A stretch of 18,616 bases of DNA, from the NCBI GenBank assembly GCA_002170205.2, contig NHFT02000006.1, positions 1 through 18,616 of the forward strand. Direction: 5' to 3'. The stretch comes from Candidatus Pelagibacter sp. TMED118 (GTDB lineage Bacteria; Pseudomonadota; Alphaproteobacteria; Pelagibacterales; Pelagibacteraceae). The notes beneath the pieces are model-generated. The model made no database searches, was not told the origin of the DNA, and worked only from the letters and a program-made list of their open reading frames with translations. Numbering within the stretch: position 1 is the first letter of the stretch; each line of letters begins with the position of its first letter. The translations under genes were made by a program, and so were the position numbers. Shown here in pieces: positions 1 through 6,321 of this stretch.

Positions 1-223
1 CATTTATCATACAAATCCAGAAGAAGCTCTTAATATTGGACAAGATTTAAAAAGTAAAAAAGTTTTAGGAATGCACTGGGGTACAGTAGTACTCTCGTTA
101 GAGCCTATTATGGAGCCAGGCGTGAGATTTAAAAATTCTTCTAATCAATATGGATATCATCCTGATGATGCGATAACATTTAAGATTGGTCAGCTAGAGA
201 CTTTAGATAATATCTTAAGCTAA
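1..223 (+). CDS. MBL-fold metallo-hydrolase, C-terminal end (partial)
   Basis: Only the last 73 residues are present; the reading frame enters from the left edge with base 2 as the first full codon. The tail contains NPEEAL, then GMHWGTVVLSLEP and a MEPG segment. This resembles the C-terminal end of N-acyl-phosphatidylethanolamine phospholipase D-like (UlaG/RomA-type) metallo-beta-lactamase-fold hydrolases, where the late His in MHWGT is a metal-site residue. The substrate cannot be read from this fragment. Its stop codon lies inside the 3' end of the convergent short-chain dehydrogenase gene, so the two coding regions share nine bases. The family call rests on one conserved motif and is moderate. 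Confidence 0.6.
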   Translation, partial: IYHTNPEEALNIGQDLKSKKVLGMHWGTVVLSLEPIMEPGVRFKNSSNQYGYHPDDAITFKIGQLETLDNILS

Positions 224-925
224 TCTTGATCGACCACCATCTACTGCAATTACTTGACCAGTAATCCATGAACTATCTTCAGAAATTAAGAATTTAGCAA
301 GTGAAGCAGAGTCTTGCCCTTCACCAATCCTTTTTAAAGGATGTGCTTTTGCTATCCCATCTGCAATTGCAGAATTTTTTAACATCGGTTGAGCAATTTT
401 AGATTTTGTTAAACTTGGAGCAATACAATTTACCCTTATATTTGGAGCAAACTCTGCTGCTAAACTAATTGCAAGCCCTTCAACAGCTGCTTTTGCTGAT
501 GCAATAATAGAATGGTTTGTAAAACCTCGATGAACAGCCGCAGTGGAAAAAAGAACTATTGATCCTTTATTTTTTCTAAGACTATCTTGAAAACCTTTTA
601 TAGCCTCAACTGCAGAATAAAGATTTAGTTTCATGCATTTATTGAAGTCTTCTTCTTTTGTCATTCTAACAGGTTTTAAATCTATAGATCCTATGCAATA
701 AGCAATTCCTTTTGCCTCTGGTACATCGGACTTGACCTTCTCCATAAATCTATCCTGTAGAACATCAGCTACAGTAAAAGTGCAACCCAATTTTTCTGCG
801 ATCGGTTTAACTTCTTCCTCATTTCTAGCAACCAAATGAATTTCAGCTTTATCATCTGCAAGCTTCTCTGCAAGACTAGAGCCGATAGAACCTGTCGCAC
901 CAAAAATAATATATTTTCCTGACAT
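215..925 (-). CDS. Short-chain dehydrogenase/reductase family protein without the catalytic Tyr
   Basis: A 236-residue Rossmann-fold protein of normal SDR length. The cofactor-binding motif GATGSIG is at residues 9-15, an Asn that fits the SDR catalytic Asn is at 101, the conserved Ser is at 127, and Lys145 lies in ASAKAAVEG. IRVNCIAP follows near residue 163 and a VDGG C-terminal motif near 228. The YxxxK position reads I141-x-x-x-K145, so the proton-donating Tyr is absent although the fold motifs are kept. It may be a divergent enzyme or a nucleotide-binding protein with another role. It is divergent from the photolyase gene, with only 27 bases between their starts, which suggests shared control of a light-related locus. 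No clear Shine-Dalgarno precedes the ATG. Confidence 0.85.
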   Translation of the reverse strand: MSGKYIIFGATGSIGSSLAEKLADDKAEIHLVARNEEEVKPIAEKLGCTFTVADVLQDRFMEKVKSDVPEAKGIAYCIGSIDLKPVRMTKEEDFNKCMKLNLYSAVEAIKGFQDSLRKNKGSIVLFSTAAVHRGFTNHSIIASAKAAVEGLAISLAAEFAPNIRVNCIAPSLTKSKIAQPMLKNSAIADGIAKAHPLKRIGEGQDSASLAKFLISEDSSWITGQVIAVDGGRSRLA

Positions 926-952
926 AAATTTTTTTTTAGTTATATTAACATT

Positions 953-2449
953 ATGAAGTTATTTTTTATACTTGGAAATCAATTATTTCCACTAAAATAC
1001 CTAGATCGCTACAAAAATGATCACCTATTTTTCATGGCAGAGGATCTAGAGCTTTGCACGTATGAGAAGCACCATAAGCTTAAAATATTACTATTTTTAT
1101 CTTCTATGAGATCCCATGCAGATGAATTAAAAAAAAATAAACTTAAAATAGAATATTCAGATATCGAGAATAAAGAGTTCAGTAAAAGTTATACAGAAAA
1201 ATTAAAAAAAATTATTAATTCAAAAAAAATAGACGAAGTAACAAGTTTTGAAGTTGAGGATAAATTTTTTGAAATCAAATTAACTAAATTTTTCAACAGT
1301 ATAAAAGTTAAATGGAATGTTATAAAAACACCAATGTTTCTTAATTCTCGTCAGGAGTTTGATGCATATTTAAATAAAAATAAAAAACCATTTATGGCAA
1401 CATTTTATAAAGAAACTAGAAAAAAACTGAATATTCTAATGGCAAAAGATGGAACACCAGTGGGTGGTAAATGGAGTTTCGATGAGGACAACAGAAATAA
1501 ATTACCCAAAAATATTTCTATACCTAAATTTCCAAAAATTAGTGAGACCAAACATACTGTAGCTTTAAAAAAAATAGTTGAAAAGAAATTTCCAAAACAT
1601 CCAGGTAGTGTAGATAATTTTTGGTTAGCTACGACTCATAAAGATGTTGTTAAGCTATTAGATTTTTTTATTAAGGAAAAGTCTAATTTGTTTGGAGATT
1701 ATGAGGATGCAGTTGATCAAAAAGATAATATATTATTTCATAGCGCACTAAGTCCATATATTAACCTTGGTTTAATTACTCCGGAATTTGTTATTGATAG
1801 AATTTTAACCCATCACAAGAAAAACAAAATAAGACTAAACTCATTAGAAGGATACACAAGACAAGTAATTGGTTGGAGAGAATTCATGAGGGGAATTTAT
1901 AGAGGCTATAATAAAGAGATGGAAACACGAAATTTCTTTAAACAAAATAGAAAAATGAAAAGTTCGTGGTATGAAGGTAATACGGGTTTACCACCATTAG
2001 ACTATGCAATTAAAAATGCTCTAACACACGGATGGTCACACCACATTGAGAGATTAATGATATTAGCTAATATTATGAACCTTTGTGAAATCAAACCTAT
2101 CTATGTTTATAAATGGTTTATGGAAATGTTTGTAGATTCATCTGACTGGGTAATGGTTCCTAATGTTTATGGTATGGGATTATTTAGTGATGGTGGAATT
2201 TTTGCAACTAAACCCTATATATGTGGATCAAGTTATTTTATGAAGATGATGGATTTCAAAAAAGATGAGTGGTGTAATATTATGGATGGTCTTTATTGGA
2301 GGTTTATAAATAGAAACAGATCCTTCTTTTTGAAAAATCCTAGATTATCAATGATGGTTCGTATCTTAGATAAAATGAAACAAGACAGAAAAAAATTAAT
2401 TTTTTCTGCAGCTGACAAATTTATTAAGGAGAATACTAATGTCAGTTAA
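953..2449 (+). CDS. Cryptochrome/photolyase family protein (PF04244, FeS-BCP/PhrB type), cluster ligands missing
   Basis: This 498-residue flavoprotein matches the deoxyribodipyrimidine photolyase-related family (PF04244). Known members such as Agrobacterium PhrB are light-driven (6-4) photolyases with FAD, an antenna chromophore and a 4Fe-4S cluster. The N-terminal alpha/beta domain starts FFILGNQLF. The FAD domain includes EGYTRQVIGWREFMRG (299-314), LTHGWSHHIERLMILAN (357-373) and DWVMVPNVYGMG (398-409). Canonical proteins have one Cys after this helix and a YCxxCxY...C pattern after KPYISG. Here C378 fits the first Cys, but the later region reads KPYICGSSYF then MMDFKKDEWC, with no CxxC. 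The protein has only four Cys (35, 378, 424, 441). Either the cluster is lost or the ligands differ. It is the first gene of a five-frame overlapping chain. Confidence 0.9.
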   Translation: MKLFFILGNQLFPLKYLDRYKNDHLFFMAEDLELCTYEKHHKLKILLFLSSMRSHADELKKNKLKIEYSDIENKEFSKSYTEKLKKIINSKKIDEVTSFEVEDKFFEIKLTKFFNSIKVKWNVIKTPMFLNSRQEFDAYLNKNKKPFMATFYKETRKKLNILMAKDGTPVGGKWSFDEDNRNKLPKNISIPKFPKISETKHTVALKKIVEKKFPKHPGSVDNFWLATTHKDVVKLLDFFIKEKSNLFGDYEDAVDQKDNILFHSALSPYINLGLITPEFVIDRILTHHKKNKIRLNSLEGYTRQVIGWREFMRGIYRGYNKEMETRNFFKQNRKMKSSWYEGNTGLPPLDYAIKNALTHGWSHHIERLMILANIMNLCEIKPIYVYKWFMEMFVDSSDWVMVPNVYGMGLFSDGGIFATKPYICGSSYFMKMMDFKKDEWCNIMDGLYWRFINRNRSFFLKNPRLSMMVRILDKMKQDRKKLIFSAADKFIKENTNVS

Positions 2450-2789
2450 AGTTTTTTTTAATAACTCATGTAAGATTTGTAAAATGGAAATTGATCACTA
2501 CAAAAAATATTCAGATAATTCATTAGATTGGGTAGACATTACTAATAATGATGAGGCGATTTCATTGACATCAAAAACGCAAGCTGAGCTTTTAAGAAGA
2601 CTTCATGTTATCCATGATGGAAAAGTAATTGGTGGGGCAAAAGCATTTTTAATTATTTGGTCGAGTATTCCAAAATACAATTTTTTATATAAAATCTTAA
2701 GTAAAAAACCACTATTTATATTATTTCATTACGCATATGAGATTGTTGCCTATTTTTTATTTTTAAAAAATAAACATCAATTAAAATGA
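2439..2789 (+). CDS. DCC-family (DUF393) thiol-disulfide oxidoreductase-like protein
   Basis: A 116-residue protein whose N-terminus, [14 protein letters not shown], carries the CxxC motif (C11, C14) of the DUF393/DCC family in a thioredoxin-like fold. Family members usually have DGxCxxC; here the Asp is Asn. The middle contains [19 protein letters not shown], the typical family core, and the C-terminal third is hydrophobic. The family's biochemical role is not well established; a thiol redox function is inferred from CxxC. The gene starts 11 bases before the photolyase stop and is preceded by an AAGGAG ribosome-binding site at 2426-2431 inside the photolyase coding region. This supports the ATG at 2439 and independent or coupled translation. 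Confidence 0.88.
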   Translation: MSVKVFFNNSCKICKMEIDHYKKYSDNSLDWVDITNNDEAISLTSKTQAELLRRLHVIHDGKVIGGAKAFLIIWSSIPKYNFLYKILSKKPLFILFHYAYEIVAYFLFLKNKHQLK

Positions 2790-2917
2790 AAAAATCTAAC
2801 TTACCTTCTAAATTATGCATCGTTTGTAAAAGGCCTTTTAATTGGAGAAAAAAATGGAAACTTAACTGGGAGAAAGTCAAATATTGTTCAAAAAGGTGTT
2901 CTAGTAAAAGAATATGA
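2786..2917 (+). CDS. DUF2256 zinc-ribbon small protein
   Basis: A 43-residue gene that is easily missed. The product has C11-x-x-C14, then RPFNWRKKW, an NWEKVKYC segment and C34-x-x-x-C38. This matches the DUF2256 pattern (CxxCGRPFTWRKKW...W..VKYCS..C), a very small basic protein with four Cys that probably bind one zinc ion. The start overlaps the previous stop (ATGA) and its own stop overlaps the next start (ATGA), so it sits exactly between two genes in the same transcript. No function is established. The position next to a photolyase and the highly basic content make a nucleic-acid or protein-binding accessory role possible, but that is inference. Confidence 0.88.
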   Translation: MKKSNLPSKLCIVCKRPFNWRKKWKLNWEKVKYCSKRCSSKRI

Positions 2918-3447
2918 ATTTAGAAAAATACAAATGGAAAAGTAGAATATTGTTTGTTTCAACACCAAATTATAAGGAAAAAAAATATTTAAATTTAAAA
3001 AAAATCTATCAAGATAGGATTAAGGAATTTCACAAGAGACATATAAAATTAATTTGTAAAACAAATAAAAAAAGTAATTTTTCAATTAATCTGATAGGGC
3101 TTGATGGAAAATCAAAAAAAAAATTAAATAAACTAGATTATAAATTAGTCTTTAAGACTGTAGATAAAATGCCATTAAGTAGAAAAATTAAACCTTTAAA
3201 TTTATCTTTATTTTCAGATTATAATCCCAAAACAACAACTCAAGGCCTAGGTTTTAAAAATAAAGAAAAAGCCTTATACACAATCGATACTATAAAAAAT
3301 AGATCAATAAAATATCAGGTAAACGTTATTGCAACTATGCTAGGAAGGGCAAAAAATCACCCAAATAAAACTAGGGATATGAATGATGCTATAAAATTAT
3401 TTAGTGAGTGGATGAAACAATATAAAAGAAAAAAAAATGCAATTTAA
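2914..3447 (+). CDS. DUF4174-like protein with an added helical C-terminal domain
   Basis: A 177-residue, very Lys-rich protein. Residues 1-95 follow the DUF4174 pattern: [16 protein letters not shown] at the start, a middle strand-helix region, [13 protein letters not shown] (58-70) and an end near KMPLSR. Residues 110-172 look like a separate helical domain ([45 protein letters not shown]) that I cannot name. DUF4174 has a thioredoxin-like outline but no Cys pair is present here. No signal peptide is seen, so it is probably cytoplasmic. It overlaps the zinc-ribbon gene by four bases and the following gene by 11. Function unknown; the domain split is judged by eye. Confidence 0.7.
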   Translation: MNLEKYKWKSRILFVSTPNYKEKKYLNLKKIYQDRIKEFHKRHIKLICKTNKKSNFSINLIGLDGKSKKKLNKLDYKLVFKTVDKMPLSRKIKPLNLSLFSDYNPKTTTQGLGFKNKEKALYTIDTIKNRSIKYQVNVIATMLGRAKNHPNKTRDMNDAIKLFSEWMKQYKRKKNAI

Positions 3448-4879
3448 GGTAATTAAAAATTTAAAAAAAATTATATTCTTATTCTTATTAATATTTCCAA
3501 ATAAACTTTATGCTAGTTTTTTTGAGGATTTAACAAGTCAAATTGTCGAAAACCCAAAAAGACTTAGTTATGGAGTTTCTGTGACAGATGTAAATAAAGA
3601 TGGAAACTTTGATTTTGTGGTCACTGGGTTTGGTTATCTTAACTTAGCATTATCTTATAAAGATGGAAAATTAATAAATATTGTTAATGAAAATATTTTT
3701 TCTGATGAATTTAGAAGAACTATTGGTGTAGCTGCATGTGATATTGATAAAGATGGCTATGAAGAAATTTATTTCCTTAACACAGACGCCTACAGTGGTA
3801 CGAAAAAATACTCAGATAGACTAATAGACTTTGATGGAAACAAATTTTTAGATTTGTTTGAAGTTGAAAAAAATAAAAAGGATTTAAATTTGACAGCTGG
3901 AAGGTCAGTTGCTTGTGTAGATAGAAAAGGTGATGGAACATACGGCGTTTATGTTGCTAATTACGGGGGACCAACTAGATTTTATGAATATAGTGACGAC
4001 GTAATAGTTGATAAGTCAGTTCAATTAAATTTAGCAAAAGTAACAGGAGGTCGAGCAGTTGTAGCAGGTCATATTATTTCAAATAAAATGGATATTTTTG
4101 CTGCCAATGAGAGAGGCGCTAATTTTCTTTATAAAAATAATAATGGTAAATTTTTAGACGTTGCATACGAGTATAGAGTAGAGGATGTTCTTCAAAATGG
4201 TCGAGGTACAGCTTTATCAGACATATATTATAGAGGGAGGTTAGATATTTTGAACGGTAACTGGGGAGGATTTCATAGAGCTTATGTATTAAAAGATAAA
4301 ATTTTTGAGGATATTGCAAAACCAACATTTGATGTGCCAACAAGGATTAGAACGATCATTTCAGCTGATTTAGATAATGATGGGTATGATGAAGTTTTTA
4401 TGAACAACATAGGTGAACCAAATAAACTTTTCAAAATATTGGATAATGGAGTTTTAGAACAATTACCATTAGATATTGGTTTAGAACAAGACGGTTACGG
4501 AACTGGAGCCGCTGTAGCAGATATAGACAATGACGGTATATTGGAATTATTGGTTTCTCATGGTGAAAGCAGAGATCAACCATTATCCCTTTATAAAGCA
4601 AAAGTGGACCCAAACCATAAATATCTTAGAGTAAAACCTTTGAATAAATATGGAGCACCAGCGAGGGGCGCAACTGTAACTCTTATTTCGAATTTAAGAA
4701 AACATTCCAAAACAATTGATGCTGGATCTGGATATTTGTGTCAGATGGAACCAGTAGCTCATTATGGAATTAGAAAAAATGAAAAAAATATTAGAATTCA
4801 AATTAAATGGACAAACGGAAAAACCAAAACAATTTCAGTTAAAGATTTAAACCAAACAATTACTTTAAGACAAAAATAA
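3437..4879 (+). CDS. Secreted FG-GAP/VCBS repeat protein with ASPIC/UnbV domain (CRTAC1-like)
   Basis: A 480-residue exported protein. The signal peptide is residues 1-27 (basic start, FLFLLIFP core, cleavage near YAS). The body is a beta-propeller-type repeat protein with calcium-binding DxDxDG loops: DVNKDG (51), DIDKDG (102), DLDNDG (311) and DIDNDG (362), each followed by a strand such as EVFMNN or ELLVSHG. Residues about 396-478 match the ASPIC/UnbV module: GAPARGATVTL, a GSGYLCQMEPVAHYG segment and IKWTNGKTKTI. Such proteins are extracellular or periplasmic; a ligand cannot be read from sequence. The start overlaps the upstream gene by 11 bases. The stop directly abuts the stop of the convergent fasciclin gene. 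Its link to the photolyase operon is physical only. Confidence 0.88.
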   Translation: MQFKVIKNLKKIIFLFLLIFPNKLYASFFEDLTSQIVENPKRLSYGVSVTDVNKDGNFDFVVTGFGYLNLALSYKDGKLINIVNENIFSDEFRRTIGVAACDIDKDGYEEIYFLNTDAYSGTKKYSDRLIDFDGNKFLDLFEVEKNKKDLNLTAGRSVACVDRKGDGTYGVYVANYGGPTRFYEYSDDVIVDKSVQLNLAKVTGGRAVVAGHIISNKMDIFAANERGANFLYKNNNGKFLDVAYEYRVEDVLQNGRGTALSDIYYRGRLDILNGNWGGFHRAYVLKDKIFEDIAKPTFDVPTRIRTIISADLDNDGYDEVFMNNIGEPNKLFKILDNGVLEQLPLDIGLEQDGYGTGAAVADIDNDGILELLVSHGESRDQPLSLYKAKVDPNHKYLRVKPLNKYGAPARGATVTLISNLRKHSKTIDAGSGYLCQMEPVAHYGIRKNEKNIRIQIKWTNGKTKTISVKDLNQTITLRQK

Positions 4880-5353
4880 TTATTTTAAAGGTTGAAGAAC
4901 TCTATTTATATAATGTATTATACCGTTTGAAACTTCGACATCAGCTGTTACAACTTCTGCCTCATTAATATAGACTATTCCATTAACTTTTTTAATCGTA
5001 ATTTCTTCACCGTTAATAGCCTTAAGTTTAACCTCACTATCTATTTCGGAAGAAGTAATTTTTTTTGAAAAAACGTGTCGACCTAATATATTTACTAACT
5101 TATCTTTATTTTCTTCTCTTAAGAGACCGTAATATGTTTTCGCACTTATGGCAGCAAACGCATCATCTAATGGCGCAAACACAGTGAAAGGTCCAGCCCC
5201 TTTTAGATTTTCATTTAAACCAGATTTAGCAAGAGTTTCATTTAATTTATTAAACTTACCTGCTTCATTAAGCTTTTCAATTACATTTCCAAATGTAATA
5301 GACGGGAAAAACGTTACAATTAGTATGCTTAAGATTAAATGGAATTTATTCAT
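4880..5353 (-). CDS. Secreted fasciclin (FAS1) domain protein
   Basis: With the ATG at 5353 the product is 157 residues. It starts with a signal peptide (MNKFHLILSILIVTFFPSITFG), followed by a single FAS1 domain. The FAS1 boxes are GPFTVFAPLDDAF (54-66), the LVNILGRHVF region (86-95) and NGIIHYINRVLQP (143-155). A longer in-frame start at 5437 would add 28 residues before this signal peptide, which makes it unlikely. FAS1 proteins are exported and usually act in adhesion or surface interactions; bacterial single-domain forms are often stress-associated, but no role is proven. The gene is convergent with the FG-GAP protein gene with zero bases between stop codons, and divergent from the small membrane peptide gene. 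Confidence 0.9.
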   Translation of the reverse strand: MNKFHLILSILIVTFFPSITFGNVIEKLNEAGKFNKLNETLAKSGLNENLKGAGPFTVFAPLDDAFAAISAKTYYGLLREENKDKLVNILGRHVFSKKITSSEIDSEVKLKAINGEEITIKKVNGIVYINEAEVVTADVEVSNGIIHYINRVLQPLK

Positions 5354-5457
5354 AGACTTTAAATAACAATTAATTAATAATTTAAAAGCCTTTTTAACTG
5401 CGACAAAAGTTAGAATAAAATTACTACAAAATATCAATATTTCATGTATTAAAACTT

Positions 5458-5601
5458 ATGACTTTTTGTTCTGTATCACTAATTGCATTATTTATTGCTG
5501 CACTAGGTATTTTTATTTTTAGAAAACCCTCAAAAGCAGAATTAAATAAGTTCGAAAAAGAGGACCAAGAAAGATTTAACTGGTCAAAAATGGGTTTTTA
5601 A
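5458..5601 (+). CDS. 47-residue single-span membrane peptide (hypothetical)
   Basis: A short open frame with ATG at 5458. The product has one hydrophobic segment, about residues 5-21 (VSLIALFIAALGIFIF), then a charged tail with RKPSKAEL and FEKEDQERF and ending WSKMGF. The likely layout is an N-terminal anchor with a cytoplasmic tail. I recognise no family. It fills a gap that is otherwise empty in a genome with almost no non-coding DNA, and it lies 18 bases ahead of the secreted cysteine-rich gene, consistent with co-transcription. Its stop codon lies inside an 18-base perfect palindrome. Being a short frame in AT-rich DNA, it remains uncertain. Confidence 0.45.
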   Translation: MTFCSVSLIALFIAALGIFIFRKPSKAELNKFEKEDQERFNWSKMGF

Positions 5602-5608
5602 AAACCCA
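5591..5608. repeat. 18-base perfect palindrome at the end of the small ORF
   Basis: TGGGTTTTTAAAAACCCA is self-complementary. As RNA it could fold as GGGUUU/AAACCC with a UUAA loop, a weak terminator or processing hairpin. As DNA it could be a symmetric protein-binding site. It covers the small ORF stop codon and ends 11 bases before the next start. No run of T follows, which argues against a normal intrinsic terminator. Confidence 0.35.
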
Positions 5609-5619
5609 AATTAAATCAA

Positions 5620-6321
5620 ATGAAACTCTTGCTAAATGTTTTAAAATTGACTGCAATTTTTTTATTAACTCTAACTTTTTCAAACATTTCCATTTCTGCT
5701 GAAAAAAATTATTATAAAGATTTAGTTACAGATTGGTCTAGGATCTTTCCAGACAATAATAGAAACGCTGCTGGTCCAAAATTTTTTAAGTATATAATTG
5801 ACAAAGATATTACTTATAATGATTTTGTTGAATACAACAAATTATACTGTGCTGTATCTGGATCACTAATTGATCCTAATAGTACAGCTGAGTTTGTGAA
5901 TATAAGTGAGGAAAAAACTGGAAAACAAATGTGTGGAAATTATTATAGATGTTGTGTTCCCTGCTCATGTGATTTGATGAAATATACGAGGGTTCAAAAA
6001 ATGAAGCATAAGTTTAAAGATGGATTAAAAGAATTTTATGTTCTTACAATTAATAATCCTTGTAAAAAAAAAGATTTCCCTGAAAGAGTAACAAAAAAAT
6101 ATTTTTGTGATGGTGTTAATATTGCAAAAGACCAAATTTATAATCTTGATGGACGAATGGTCATTGGTTTGTTTCATAATACAAAACCATGTAATGATAA
6201 TGATTTAAAAATTGTGAAAGCTCATCCTGTTACTGGAGAATACTGCGATATCAGAAACAACACACCTCTAGAAAAATTACAAGCAGGAATGGGAGATATA
6301 TTTATTAAACTTGCTAGGTAA
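5620..6321 (+). CDS. Secreted cysteine-rich protein of unknown function
   Basis: A 233-residue protein with a clear signal peptide (residues 1-27, LLLNVLKL then FLLTLTF, cleavage near SISA-E). The mature part has ten cysteines: 77, 105, 111, 112, 115, 117, 148, 163, 191 and 209. Five of them lie in the cluster MCGNYYRCCVPCSC. An even number in an exported protein suggests disulfides, or the CCxxCxC cluster could bind metal. I do not recognise a family. The 3' end overlaps the convergent photolyase-like gene by eight bases. The small membrane peptide gene lies immediately upstream on the same strand. The nearby DCC and DsbE-type thiol proteins are not close enough to claim a partnership. Confidence 0.75.
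   Translation: MKLLLNVLKLTAIFLLTLTFSNISISAEKNYYKDLVTDWSRIFPDNNRNAAGPKFFKYIIDKDITYNDFVEYNKLYCAVSGSLIDPNSTAEFVNISEEKTGKQMCGNYYRCCVPCSCDLMKYTRVQKMKHKFKDGLKEFYVLTINNPCKKKDFPERVTKKYFCDGVNIAKDQIYNLDGRMVIGLFHNTKPCNDNDLKIVKAHPVTGEYCDIRNNTPLEKLQAGMGDIFIKLAR

Noticed and set aside
4119..4613. Minus-strand open frames inside the FG-GAP/ASPIC protein gene
   Set aside because: They lie wholly inside a well supported gene, have no recognisable motif and show composition expected for antisense reading.
5354..5437. 28-residue N-terminal extension of the fasciclin protein
   Set aside because: The extension precedes a complete signal peptide that begins at the ATG at 5353; an upstream addition would hide it.
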